Assembly (NCBI RefSeq): GCF_964204645.1
Contig: NC_134034.1
Location: 4,560,072-4,624,071 of the forward strand
Origin: Tubulanus polymorphus
Lineage: Eukaryota > Nemertea > Palaeonemertea > Tubulaniformes > Tubulanidae
Reading direction: 5' to 3'
DNA: 64,000 nucleotides
Made by a program: the position numbers and the translations under genes. The notes under the pieces were generated by a model. The model had not been told where the DNA came from and made no database searches. It saw only the letters and a program-made list of their open reading frames with translations. Shown here in pieces: positions 1 to 12,149 of this stretch; within the stretch, counting starts at the first letter, position 1, and each line of letters opens with the position of its first letter.

Positions 1-1012
1 TAACGCTTTAAACGTTTGTGTACAGTTGAGCCATTTGGTAACACCTTGTATCGAAATTCCGGGAATGACCGATGGCAGCGAACTGGTATATTTCTACATA
101 AAGATAACAACGAATTTTCGGAAATCCACTTCGAAATTATCTTTTTGACCTGACCACTTCTGAAATTCTTCTTTCTCCGATACGGTTGATAAATACTTAT
201 TATCGAGTGCGCGGCCAAACTCTCCAACCATACAGCTGTACCGTTCTACGGTCTTTTCCGTTAACATGCCATTTGCATCTTTCAGCGAGTCTAAAGATAG
301 TATGTACATAAAAAAATGAACAAAGAAAAGAATGTTATTCCGATTTTAAATCGTAAAATAGGAAACTTACCTTTGAATTCGCGATTTAAGAATTCGTTAA
401 CCAAATCCATCTCTAAGTTGTGTCCGTTTCCGCCTCGATAGTTTACTGTTCCGTTCCATATTACGTACATTTGCAAACGTTCAGTTAGACAACCATTTAG
501 TCCTAGAATGATTAAGCAGTGAGAATATCGCGAGAATGACTGATAATAAAGATGTTATCAATCGAATTCGAGGTCCTCATTAAAATATGCCTGCCGTTAG
601 ACGATGTCCTTATATCGCATATTTACTGTGATTTCTTATAAAAAAATCGCAGCATATCTGTCCTCCAAAATTGGCAGATGACAGGGCCATCATTCTCACG
701 AATAGCGTCTCGCCTGGCATGTTCTTGCAGGCCCGTGAATATTACTCCGATCGAATTATTCAATTTAAAATCTTCAGCTTTCTTCTTTTTTAAGCTTTCG
801 GCAGCTTTCTGAACAAAACCACGATCCATCTACAAATATCTAAATGCATTATTTTTTTCAATTTTTTACTTCAGAAACTTGCAATAGAAAAAAACTTTTA
901 GAATACAAAAAGTGACATATAATACCTGGGATATCATCAGCTGATATGCCAACGCAACTAAAATGGAACCAGCTAGCTCTCGTGCAGTTTTCATTGTCGC
1001 ACCCGATCATCC

Positions 1013-1568
1013 TATTGGGGTGATAAATTTGTAGTTTGCATAGAGGGAGGGAAGCCAGAGTTCAGGGCAGTGGCTGAAGTTAGTAAACAACCTACGTTGA
1101 TGCTTACGTCGCACACAAGACACTGAATAGAAGATAGGTGAAAGTGACGTGAGTATCTGCGTAGGGTTGCTGGTTATAGCGGCAGCCTTGAGCTCTGGTA
1201 TGGCTAGGAAGTAAACAAGTAATAAACTCGTGACGTATAACATATGTAGAAGTATACGTCACGAGTAACATGAAATAAGATAAAAAGGGAGGGTCAGCAC
1301 AGTAAGGGGGAGAGAGATGCTAGAGTGGCGGAGAAGCCTAAAAATACGAGCTGTAGGAAGGAATAAGAATTGTGCGGGAAAATAAAGAAAGAACGTAGAC
1401 CCACGAGAAGAGTTGTTATTATTCCGGAGTCAGAGGGATATCACTTATCGGATTAATCGGAACCAACAACGACAACACGAGGGGAGAACGCAACGTGGCC
1501 CCCACAACAATTGGTTGAGAAACTCAACTCCACAACATTGTTGGAGAACCGAAGGCAACTCCACAACA
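1013..1568 (+). repeat. Left LTR
   Basis: 556 bp, starting TATTGGGGTG and ending CCACAACA. By eye it differs from the right copy at only two positions, both near the 3' end, so the insertion is recent. A TATA-like gataaaaaggg lies near 1278. An internal hairpin-like pair (cgtgacgtata and tatacgtcacg) lies near 1229-1263. Confidence 0.9.
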
Positions 1569-4494
1569 TTGGTGGAGAACAGTGGTGTATCCTGCACCTC
1601 TCGCTGCCAAGCGATCGTGTATATTTGGTGAGTGAACAGGGGTGAAGTAAAAGTGTAAGATGAACGTTACATTCCGTAACCGTTATAATTACATGAAATA
1701 CGGGCCGCTACCGCGGGTTAAGTTGAAATATTGCGGATAACTCGATCTGTGTATAAAAATCATTCCCGTCTGGATTTAATAGCTGTTTGTTTGTCTTATT
1801 CGAGAAATATGTAATCTTCATATCGTCAGATTCAGTTGAAATGAATTATAGAGCTTCCAGTGCGGAAAGAAGTTGTTTCTTTCCATATTTAGATTAATTG
1901 AATTATCCGATTTGGTGTGGCGTTTTCGTAAGATCGTGTTTTGGACACTACGTTTTATATGGCAGAAAATTGGATTCACTACTCCGAATTTAGATTCGTC
2001 TGAATTAACGGACATAATGGCGTTCGGAAACGAAGCGATTCTGCGATCGTAACGCGATAAATGAAATACAGTGGGGTATTAGAGGCATTATACAAACGCA
2101 TTTCATCATCGGACAGTTCATAGATCTGCTACGGGAAATCGACCTTGGAGACGTTCAACGGACTACGATTGCGGCTTATAGTAATTGTAAATAATATGAT
2201 ATGTATTTCTGCATGTTTTGATTGCTTTTGTAGAATGATACTCAGCGTTTTTAAGTTGCTTGTGTGCTGGGTTATTGTATCTACGTAGATATAAATATGC
2301 ACTACGTAAATCTTTTATAGTTTGCTAAATTTGCTGGATGGTATTTCGCGAAAGAATGATTTATTAGTCTAGGTGAGCCACTCGGTTATCAGTGTAACGA
2401 TAGTTGAAAGCGCTCACTGCCTGTATATACCTAACAAATAACTGTGGTGTTTATGTGGTTTTAAGAAATATAATGAGTATCGCGAGTTAGTATAGAATAT
2501 GTTTATTGTGCAAAGGTTAGATTGGGCGCTCAGTGGTGAATCTTACCGGAGGGGGTTTGAATAGAGTAGTTTATATGAGATGAATTAAGGTGGACCAGGG
2601 ACCTGGATGAAGAGTAAGGGATGCTCTAGGGATGGTCCGGAATAAAACGGGGGATTATAGCCCGAAGGATTAATTCTGAAGATCCTTTGAAACAGTATAA
2701 TGTTTAGTGGCTAGCCTCTGGGAAAGATTGGATATATATGTTGGACATTATTAGGGTCGAATATCAAGAAATACCAAATGTTTGATTCGTCGGCCGGTTC
2801 CCTATTTATCCATAGATTTTATTTACTCCGGTAAGGCGTGACATGGGGGATGATACGGAAATGAGAAATGTCACGATACAGCTATTTGTTAGGTATGCTG
2901 AAATGGCCATTCAGGGGATTGGTTTTTTAGAAGTAAAGGGTTGCTCATTGCGTAATACAATAAGTATGATAAGTATTATTCGGTAGATTGGGTATCTTAA
3001 CTGAATGGTCGTAGATTGCAGGGATGTGTGAGCGCTATGTTTTTTTCCGAACTTTCAGTCCGTCTTGACCGGTTTATATACAGGATGATGCGTCGGCCGT
3101 TTTACATGTGGGGTTATATCCCCTGATTTGCGGGAAGGAATTAGAACAATTCGAATATCAGATGTGGGTGGTTTGGAAGACCATAGGCCCAGGAGTTAAA
3201 GTTAATTTTTGAGAATCGGCTGTTTGAATGGCACTGAATGAGTAGTGTCCAGAGGAATTTTCCCTAACTTTTGGGTGATGCATCTTAATGAGTTTTGTGG
3301 TCACTTTATGACATCCTTCCATAAATATATGGCGGCCTGCCTGTCTATTTCAACGGTTCCAAGCCGCAAATAGCAGTTCATGTTATCCCTGCCTAGACTA
3401 CGGATAAATGTGCTTTCTGAGGCAATGGGTGGGGACTAGCAGCTGACATCTCGGCGATTCGGATGTATCTGATCAGTATATCCATTTTTGCATAAATTTC
3501 GGCTCATCTTTATAAAATGCACTTAGAATTATTATGAAATTATTCATTAATTGTTGAAGCTGTCTGTTGCCAACATGTGCTGGGCACACGATAATCAACT
3601 AAATGATGTATCTGGCATCTGTATTAATTTACGTCGTTGTTTGGGGTCGGGACAGGTTTGACAAATCATCTGATATCGGTTAAGGTAACGGCTGATAGTT
3701 TGGACAGTGGGAAATTGACATGTTTGCAATGGTAATTTTAAAGACAAATTAGGCTGCACACACTGATTATTTTTTTTGGTAAAGATAACGAGAACGAGAA
3801 GAGTCAGAAAGTTGAAGTGGTTGGTCATATATTGTTAAATTATTAGACTACATAAATGTGGATATAGAGAAATGGGTGATTGTCTATGAAAGCTATTTGG
3901 GAAGTTGTGTTTGATATGTTTTTTTTGCATGACTACAATTGTATAGGCTTGTTCTCATTAAATGTAAGATCAATATACAGATGTACATGCCTCATAATTG
4001 TTATATATTACTGATGAAAAGAGTCTCATATTTGATATTTGTAGATGATTGCTTTCCCTTAGATAAAGTTCGTGTGTTAAGTTTATAAGTATTTAGAAAC
4101 TTTTTTGGCTTACCGTAAAATTCTATGGGGTCCATGTAGGTCTCGTTGATGAATAAGATGAACTGATGATGAGTGGGGTGTGTTGCTTAGTTTAGGTAGA
4201 AGTTTGATGTAGGATTGGATAATAGGGGAAAGGGTCAGAAATTGTGATCTATGTCTACTTTACAGGTGTTGTAAATTGATGTACGGAATGGTGGTTGTGT
4301 ATCATTAGTCTTGATGTTCTGAAGGTTTTGTGTAATTTTCATTACCCTGCGGCTGGCTTTAAGTTGTTAGAGATGTTGCTTATGAATGATGTTCTGAAGC
4401 CTGTACACTTTTGAAAAGATTTTTTTTGGGAAACTACAATAGGGTCTTGTGAATTTTTGGCGATTGGGGACCAATCGTCTGGGGAGGAGGATAG
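1569..4494 (+). other. Internal region of the LTR element, no coding capacity
   Basis: No open frame longer than about 77 codons on either strand and no gag, protease, RT or integrase motif. It resembles the long non-coding core of LARD-type elements. The polypurine tract is at its right end. A primer-binding site next to 1569 could not be assigned to a tRNA by eye. Confidence 0.7.
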
Positions 4495-5050
4495 TATTGG
4501 GGTGATAAATTTGTAGTTTGCATAGAGGGAGGGAAGCCAGAGTTCAGGGCAGTGGCTGAAGTTAGTAAACAACCTACGTTGATGCTTACGTCGCACACAA
4601 GACACTGAATAGAAGATAGGTGAAAGTGACGTGAGTATCTGCGTAGGGTTGCTGGTTATAGCGGCAGCCTTGAGCTCTGGTATGGCTAGGAAGTAAACAA
4701 GTAATAAACTCGTGACGTATAACATATGTAGAAGTATACGTCACGAGTAACATGAAATAAGATAAAAAGGGAGGGTCAGCACAGTAAGGGGGAGAGAGAT
4801 GCTAGAGTGGCGGAGAAGCCTAAAAATACGAGCTGTAGGAAGGAATAAGAATTGTGCGGGAAAATAAAGAAAGAACGTAGACCCACGAGAAGAGTTGTTA
4901 TTATTCCGGAGTCAGAGGGATATCACTTATCGGATTAATCGGAACCAACAACGACAACACGAGGGGAGAACGCAACGTGGCCCCCACAACAATTGGTTGA
5001 GAAACTCAACTCCACAACATTGTTGGAGAACCGAAAGCAACCCCACAACA
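4495..5050 (+). repeat. Right LTR
   Basis: Same 556 bp as 1013-1568, with two visible differences (gaaagcaacccc instead of gaaggcaactcc at the end). It is followed directly by the second copy of the ATCC target duplication. Open frames crossing it on both strands are incidental. Confidence 0.9.
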
Positions 5051-6841
5051 ATCCCACCGGTAGACCCAAGATCGTTCTTACATATGCTGTTCGGGTATTG
5101 TTTCCGGCGACATTCATCGGAACAATACCAGTCTTCGACTAAGTCATCCGCATCAAGATCCATGCACGTTAAATGGAATGTTTTGCAAAATGTATTTGTA
5201 CAGTCAACTGTCGGTTCCTCGTCTCCTAAATCTGAAACCAAAGGAAAAGTGAGAATTGAAACCCATAATTGAGGATTTTGTATTGCAGTTAGATTTAAAT
5301 TTACCTTCATTACATATACAGAACGAATCTTCTACTTCATCTTTGAAGATTCTATGAACATTGGCCTCATTTAAATCTTCTGGCCATACGAAATCGACAA
5401 TTTCGCCAGCGAATCGGCGCAGGAAATTTCGTCGGTCTAACGTGGTGTAGCATCGATCGTATCCATCGCAAGTAGGTGTAGCGCTAAAAGAACGACGAAG
5501 GAATGCCTTGCGAACCGAAGAAATTTCGACGTGATGTGGGCTAGAGGTTCGGCGACACTCGAACCCTTGAAAAATTCGTTCATTACGTCCTAAAAAGAAA
5601 TATAATTTGGCGATGAACAAAATACTTAATATTGCGTAGGTATTAATTTGAATTATTTTACACACCTGCATCAGGAGCATTCTTTTGTGGAATTCCTGTG
5701 GGGCCGGCTCCAATCCCTCCAAACGATTCCATTGATCATTCGAATTGAACCACGCGTTGTGTGCGTCATTATGTCGCTCGCACGACAAGCCAACACCCCA
5801 ACGCAGAATGGTGGCTGGTGATCCATCCTGTAATTTTGGAATATACTGTTGCAGGTTTTCCAAGATTTTTATCACACCAGCTATCGAAGACTCTTGGAAA
5901 ACACCTAGATTTGTCTGGAAGCAAAATTGAAGAAATTGAGAAAAAAATGAAATACGATGGTGAAAAATTCTGAAAATCCAAACTTACCACATTTTATTTC
6001 AGTGAAGTCTCATCGAATCGATCATTGGTTATATGTTTGATGACGAAATCACCGCAGTTTTGTCTGAAGAAGGGGATGCACTTGCACAAAATGCGTTGAA
6101 CAATCACACCCATACGGAATTTTTCGCTTCGGAAGCAATCATCGTCCGGTAAGAAAATCACCGTTTTCATGTCGGTCGCTTTCTTCCGTTCTCCGTTGCT
6201 GATCACGTTCATGGTATTAATACGATTCGTGCATAGGTACGACAGGGCCCATAATTGGAGTTTGTTTCTCTTTTCGGAGTTATTGTGTCGTGTTACCTGT
6301 CTTAACCGAACGTTGTCCCAACAAATTGTCGATGTACCTGTAGCTACAAGAAAGTAATTATATAATTACAGTTAACGGTTGATATCACTGGTAGATTTTA
6401 ATAATATGAAACGTGGCATATGCTGTTTATACATTGAACTCATTTTACTTACGCGAATCGTTTGTTGACTCAATCAACGAAGAACTGCTATCACTATCTA
6501 CACTTTCATCAGCATCGGTTTCGGATTCTTCCGGAGTCGGCGAATGCGATTCTTCGTTTGAACTATTGGAAGACGTTTAAGTGTTTGACTCGGCATCATC
6601 CGATGTGGCCAGTTCGTGTCAACTATAAATACAATATAGAATTGACATCGTATGTCGAAAATGGATGAAAACTGGCACTACTGATTTTCTTTCGAATGTG
6701 TACACTCACCCTTTAAAGATTCTTGGCGAGGGGCTTGCGGTTTCGTCAAAAAATCTTCCGAGTTCCTTCTTTATCTCGTTCGAATTTGGGACGTGCGACT
6801 CTTGCAAAACATCAATCATCAATCTAGTCTGTTGGTGGCCT

Positions 6842-7948
6842 AAAAACAAACCAACGAAGCTGAACATTCTGAAAAGCTGAATAAAGGTCCAATAGCCTTG
6901 TGGCTCACCATTAAATCATTGAGTGCATATATAATGTCAAAATATTATACTAAATATGAATTAATTTGGATTAGAGATGTATGAGGCTGACAATATATGC
7001 GCCTGCGGAGTGCTGTGTGTACTATAGTAGCCTATATATAGACTCGCTCAGGTGATTCGCACACAGCCATACTGTAACCTATATTCGCACACACGCGGCT
7101 GACTGCTGACGCGCGTATATACAAATGTACTAGCGACGCAGTACGGTAACGCAGTAATAGATTGACCGCAATTTCACAAGTCAGAATCCATCCATCGACA
7201 AAATGTCAAAAAATACAAACATATACAGACTTTTTTTCTACTAAACAAATACCGGCTATGATTTTTTTCTTAAATATACAAATAAATACCGACTTGGAAG
7301 ACCCCTGCCATTGATCGTCGAACTTGCTAGTTCAGATACTGAATTAAATAGCCTACTCGCTTATGTTCGTGACAACGAACAAATTATAAGCAAACGTACG
7401 ATGGGCTTTCCCAATTACATCAGAAACGCCGAAATTCCCGGAATTTCCCGTATATCCCACAAACAGCCAATCACATTCATTGTAGCTCAGGTTACAAGGT
7501 CAACTCAAATAAATAGAAGCGAGGAAATTTTGGGGGTTTATAAAGTGAGGGCCTGTAGGTCGAAAAGTACATTGAGATCAGTCGAACTAAAAACGGCGAC
7601 ACTTCTAAGAAGGATTGAACTTTTATATATTTCAATTCCAAGCATGCAAATTGTCATATGTAAAAACGTGCTATACTTAGTGCTAAAAAGCGGGGTTTTT
7701 GCGTGTTTTTCAAGAATAAGTCCCCTAAAAATAACTCGATCACTATGAATTTTTTGTGGGCTCGAGAACTCATTAAGCCAAACCATGACACCAAAAATCA
7801 ACACTATTGGTTCAACAGCCAATGTTTCTGCCTTGTTGACACACCGGTACTCTATTCATTTCCAATGAAAACTGCTTCATCAGACCGTTGGCATAGGCAA
7901 ACCTACGGTTCGCCAAAAAGTAATACCGATTAGCAATGTAAGAGAAAT
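6842..7948. other. Gap between exons of the broken gene; nothing recognised
   Basis: Lies between two exon groups of the minus-strand DUF6589-type relic and so may be a large intron. It contains a GC-richer stretch at 6990-7150 and a 145-codon plus-strand open frame at 7311-7748 without any recognisable domain or start context. I cannot support a gene here. Confidence 0.4.
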
Positions 7949-8449
7949 ACTAAATGAAATTCGTTATTATGTATAAATGGTGAATTACTTTTTGTGAGCA
8001 GCCTGCTCTCCACATTTGGGCAGAATTGCACTCCTGAATGAACTTAAACATCCGTGGATGTCGAGTATTAAGAAGTGTAGCCAATGCCATTCCGATCGCT
8101 GGAAATACATGCCTGTTTTTGAGGCTACGACTGAAATAAAAACATATCAATATTTATCAGACTCAACGCTGGTTTTGCTCTAAACACGTGTTTTTATGAT
8201 TTTGATAGCTTACCTTAAAACAGAATCGTTGAGAGGTCTCTGTAGGGAGACATATTTCAGACACGCATAAAGTGTCGGAGCTTTGGTTTTAATGCAGTCT
8301 AATGTGTTGGTCAAAGAAAACGAATTTATGTCTTCAATGGTTGGCAGGTTTTTTGCCAAATGAAAATCCTCTTCTTCTTTCAGACGTCTCACCTCTGCCG
8401 CTATATTTTTCGTCACAACGTTTGTCATCGCTTTTTTCGCCGCACTCGA

Positions 8450-9744
8450 TCATTTGAATATGAATCTAAAGCCGTGTTTGTATCGGCTGTCTGCGATATA
8501 TTTAGAAGCTTGATGAGAGGCTTTGATATTTGAAACCTACAAAATAAAAATTTAGAAAAAATTATATACAAACTTATGTATTAGACTAAATTCGTTTTCA
8601 TTCGGACGATTTTTTGAACAAGGAAATCAATTGTCAACATTAAATCTTTGTAGACATTTTAAATAGATTACATAAGTGGGTCATTCTCCGCTAAATGAAA
8701 AAACACGTGTCCCTGGACATTTAAGGTAAGAATAAAAATTGTGAATGGATTTTTAATATTTTTTCAGCTGTGTATGATCATTTAGATACATGCTTTTAAT
8801 TCATGTACTTTTTATGACATTCATCTATGAATAAAAATATATTTTTCAATTTAAAAAACCCATGGGTATTGATTTTAGCGTGTCCCCAACGAACCCGATC
8901 TAGTTTATTAACTATATTTAAAAAACACCAACATATTTGAAGTTCATATTTTATGGTTATATCCTAAGATTAATGATTTAGAAAACAATGAGAAAAGTCA
9001 TTACCCATTACCAAAGGATTTGAACCGTTTTTTTAGAATCAGCGATCCTGCATATCTCGAAAAGGAATCGAAGAGAAAACGTGAGGCGTATGTGCCCATT
9101 GCCGAACGCTCAAATCGAGAAATCCGTCGTACGCGCCGGCACTGGTGGAAATTAAAAGAGGTCATGGAATGTTCATCTCCGTCACGTAAATTCATCTCCG
9201 TTACGATGAACAAAAATAGATTTTCTCAAGTAATGGAAATACTTATGTAAACAGAAATTGCATGACAAAATAAAATGAAATAAACGCATTTCAGTGTCAA
9301 TGCCATGATTAATTTTTTTTTGTAAACAGACATGTGAAAATAACTACAATATGCTTAAAACGGTTGCTTACTACAAATTACCATATTCCTTAACTTTGGC
9401 CCCAAAATACTGCACTTATGAAAATCGATATGATATTTGGATTACACCTGAAATATTGTTTTGGTAAAATATTCATGTTTAAATGCTTCGATTACGATTA
9501 AACTAAATTTCAATTCTATTCATTCAATATCTGTATTGGACATTTCCAATTTTCAAATGTTCATCTTACGTATTTGATATCGCAAAAATTATGACATAAT
9601 TGAAATAAGTCTAGGGTTAGTTACTAGAAAATTGATACTTTTTTACGAATCGAAGAAATTAGATTTCCAATATGCTCATTGTTTATGATTTCCTTTTCAA
9701 AATCGGCTTTTTACACGCGCTTCCATATTTCAATGCACAGTCTT
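8450..9744. other. AT-rich gap with one basic open frame
   Basis: Mostly AT-rich DNA without gene signals. A short plus-strand frame at 9020-9250 (76 codons) is rich in Lys and Arg (pieces such as LEKESKRKREAY and REIRRTRRHWWKLKE). This style is seen in transposon-associated proteins of invertebrates, but I cannot name it and the frame has no clear exon borders. Confidence 0.3.
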
Positions 9745-11450
9745 CCATCCGAGCTTGTTATGCAATTAAGGTAAAGCATTCATCAATCTTCACAGTCAAA
9801 AGTCATGAGATAAAATATGCAACACGAATACATATATTTCATTCTAATTTCTATTTCCGCACATTTTAAGAAAAAGTCTAACGGAGATAAGAGATGTTAT
9901 AAGCGTATGTTATATAAACTTGGTATGCTAGGTATAGTAAAAGTGCACCACACTAATTGTCATTCTTTATTCATTCATTCACATTCGCATTAACTGATTC
10001 AGATTCAGGTCTTCGACATAGAACACAGTGTACACGTTTGAAATGTCAGTATTGCAGGCTTTTTGCCATTTAAACCGATTCAGGATCTGTGAACTTGAGA
10101 ACTCAAGTCTCGGGCAGGTATTGGAAATAAACTTGCCTCAAAAACGACGACTTCGCCTCAAAATCATATAAACGTGGTACAGTAAGGGAACATCCCCATA
10201 TTTTCTCGAGTGTAGCCACTTCGTAGGTGCTTTAGACGTACACTGTATGTACAGAAAGTAACACTCGCTGGAAATACAACCCCATCGGAGCTTTAACTGC
10301 AGAGAGCGGGGCCATGCCAATAGTAAATGCCCCAACCTAGGAAAACCGCTAGTAACCTGGAAACCACGTTTTGCTGCTCCCACACATGCTGAAGATGCAA
10401 TGTTACCTCTTCCCGCAATTAGTGCGGAAGGAGCCGATCTCATGGAAGGGCTAGAAAACTCCACAACTCCAGGTGAAAATCTCAGCATAGCAAAGTGGTG
10501 GCCAACCGGATCAGTCATGCACCTAGAGTAGCAGCAGTTTAGGATTCAGTTGATATTTCAATCTCTCAATGAGTTCGTCGAACCGAGGTTATACCATTTT
10601 TGGGATAATAGTGGCATGTGCAAAGTTGCTCGCCACAGTAATCCGGAACGTGATAACAAGATGCATATCTTGGCATTGGCAATCCAGGAGGAACAAAATG
10701 TGCAAACTCTCCCGAAGAGTTAAAACGGGCACAGGACATTGCGATTAAGAACTTTCTCCCTGATGCGTCTTGCTTCGAGGGAGAACGCTAGCCGCAGTGA
10801 CCATGCAAAGGATACTCTATGCGCATGGCTTGTTTCAATTCCCCTTAAAAAATTCGTATGCACGCACATTCCACATTAACAACGTACGAGTCGGATGTAG
10901 CATTCCTCGGAGTAATTCAGGTAAATGTTACCTGTTATTCATTGTTTACAATATACTTCACTATTTCATACTATGAATGTGTAAGAGAATCATAATCAAT
11001 TTAACGGGTTAATTTAATTTTTCAAACCTCAAATAAGACACGCTAATAACAGCCTAATTTGGTAGCAATGAGGACTCACATTCTCATATACGAGCACGAG
11101 TATGTTATATGGGGGGAAATATAATGATATCTAAGTTTTTCATTTAATCTCATTTAAGGAAACCCTCGCCTCGACGGAAGGAACGATTCGAATTCTCGAA
11201 GAACTGCAGCGATATATCCCGCCTTATCCTAACGGTGACCGTTCGGGATTTTGTCATGGGGTGAGCAGCTCTCGTGCGAATGGCATGATGTTGAAAAAAA
11301 TGAACACCGGAAATTCGTGGAAAATACTCGAGGGATTGGGTTCTACGCCTCAGGAGTTCCCTTAACGGATGCTCCTGATGCAAGATGCAAAGAAAACTTT
11401 AGGCTCAGGCCAAGCATCGCTGAAAAAGATTAGCAGGATTAGCGGTGGGT
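9745..11450 (+). repeat. Dispersed repeat, copy A
   Basis: About 1.7 kb with near-identical long stretches to 22790-24667 (for example tttataagcgtatgttatat at about 9896 and 23161, and cgaaccgaggttataccatt at both) and to 24668-25700. Includes the DUF6589-type relic described separately. The shared segment starts upstream of the relic, so the unit copied was larger than the gene fragment. Confidence 0.75.
10371..11443 (+). pseudogene. DUF6589-type relic, copy A
   Basis: Plus-strand pieces match the same family as the relic in the first 8 kb: WDNSGMCKVARHSNPERDNK, then (after a frame change) a piece containing FLPDASCFEGER and MQRILYA.GLF, then ILEELQRYIPPYPNGD and LEGLGSTPQEF followed by a TAA and RMLLMQDAKKTLG. 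The order is the order in the family. Several stops and frame changes exclude a working product. Open frames on the opposite strand here are shadows. Confidence 0.55.
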
Positions 11451-11489
11451 AATTAAGGAAATTGTAATATCGTAATCACCGATATATTC

Positions 11490-11702
11490 TTATGATGCGA
11501 CCCTTAAGTATATAGCTAGATTTTTATCCTTGCACAACTCATCCACTAGATCGTCTATTATGTATAAATGTTTCTTTTCAATATCTATGTTCTCGTATAT
11601 TTCTTCGGGAATCCCTCGACAAATTCTACACAATGAATTAGCTCCGGATACTAACATCGTAAAACAATGTTTAAACTTTGTCGGTCCGTCGTATTCGGTC
11701 AT
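11490..11702 (-). pseudogene. Remnant of a virus-like P-loop ATPase
   Basis: A 70-codon frame reads FTMLVSGAN, then jumps to GIPEEIYENIDIEKKHLYII and IIDDLVDELC. The first piece resembles the strand leading into a Walker A loop, but the loop itself (GKS/T) is missing; HLYIIDDL looks like a Walker B strand. The pattern fits packaging-type or related P-loop proteins of mobile DNA viruses in invertebrate genomes with an internal deletion. Family placement is inference; it differs strongly from the ATPases at 42.5 and 52 kb. Confidence 0.35.
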
Positions 11703-11828
11703 AACCGATTCGTATCTTGACGTTTCGATTCGTTATATTATCAGTTGCTATGATGGTATTAGATTACGCTTTTTCATTGACTTTCATTAATATCGAATAT
11801 TCATGTTATTTATGTTTACTGCTAGGTA

Positions 11829-12146
11829 ATGGTTTCGTATGTCCCGAACGATAATGATTTCGTATGTCCTGAATGTATGAAGTGTTTCAGCCGTAAAGAC
11901 ATACTAAGATCTACTTCGTCATTTAAAATCTCATCGACGCGGAAACGAAGGGGTCAAATACACCTGTCATCTTTGTTTGAGGGGGATGAGTCGGTAAGAT
12001 GGCCTGAAGCGTCATTATCGGATGATTCATCGCCAAAACGTGCTACAGCGGATCTCAGAAAATGCCCTCCGGCGATGTTCGTGCGGCCGATTGCCCAGAT
12101 TCCATCGCGTAACGCACCGATTCCACCGCGTAACGCCTTCCCCTAG
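11829..12146 (+). CDS. Short protein with a half C2H2-type motif, unknown
   Basis: A 105-codon frame starts with VCPECMKCFSRKDILR, which has the two cysteines and the F/L core of a C2H2 finger, but the histidine pair is absent. The rest is Ser/Arg/Pro-rich. It may be an exon or a decayed gene next to the ATPase remnant on the other strand. No function can be given. Confidence 0.25.
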   Translation: MVSYVPNDNDFVCPECMKCFSRKDILRSTSSFKISSTRKRRGQIHLSSLFEGDESVRWPEASLSDDSSPKRATADLRKCPPAMFVRPIAQIPSRNAPIPPRNAFP

Positions 12147-12149
12147 ACG

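Larger units (their letters stand above)
1013..5050 (+). mobile_element. Non-autonomous LTR retrotransposon (4.04 kb)
   Basis: Two direct copies of a 556-bp repeat (1013-1568 and 4495-5050) flank 2.9 kb of DNA. The 4-bp word ATCC lies just outside each end (1009-1012 and 5051-5054), and removing element plus one ATCC makes the interrupted minus-strand exon continuous in frame, which confirms the borders. A purine-rich tract (ggggaggaggatag, 4481-4494) sits directly before the right LTR, as expected of a polypurine tract, which also sets the orientation as plus. The internal part has no gag or pol reading frame; the longest open frames are under 80 codons, so mobilisation would need proteins from elsewhere. 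Superfamily is not resolved. Confidence 0.85.
94..8447 (-). pseudogene. Broken multi-exon DUF6589-type gene, split by an LTR element
   Basis: Exons read from right to left with plausible GT-AG borders: about 8447-8214, 8130-7989, 6839-6710, 6622-6453, 6337-5988, 5914-5666, 5589-5305, 5231-5051 continuing at 1012-926 after the LTR insertion, 829 to about 610, about 560-371, and 290-94. Recognisable pieces are TICWDNVRLRQVTRHNN, LENLQQYIPKLQDG, LEGLEPAPQEFHKRMLLMQ, a PHD-like cysteine pattern (WYCSDEC), AGEIVDFVWPEDLNEANVHR and VIWNGTVNYRGGNGHNLEMD, which I recognise as a family expanded in invertebrates and named DUF6589; its function is unknown. Disabling changes: TAA in the 6622-6453 exon, TAA at 5994-5996 just before an exon end, a frame change inside 5589-5305 (near 5440), and frame changes near 600. 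The far 5' and 3' limits are uncertain. The LTR insertion is much younger than the decay. Confidence 0.6.

Noticed and set aside
4342-5272. 125-127-codon frames over the right LTR
   Set aside because: They cross the LTR/exon border on both strands and repeat at the left LTR; incidental.
10138-10518. 126-codon minus-strand frame in the dispersed repeat (similar one at 23532-23783)
   Set aside because: It opposes the plus-strand relic with family motifs and has no recognisable domain; a shadow of the repeat.
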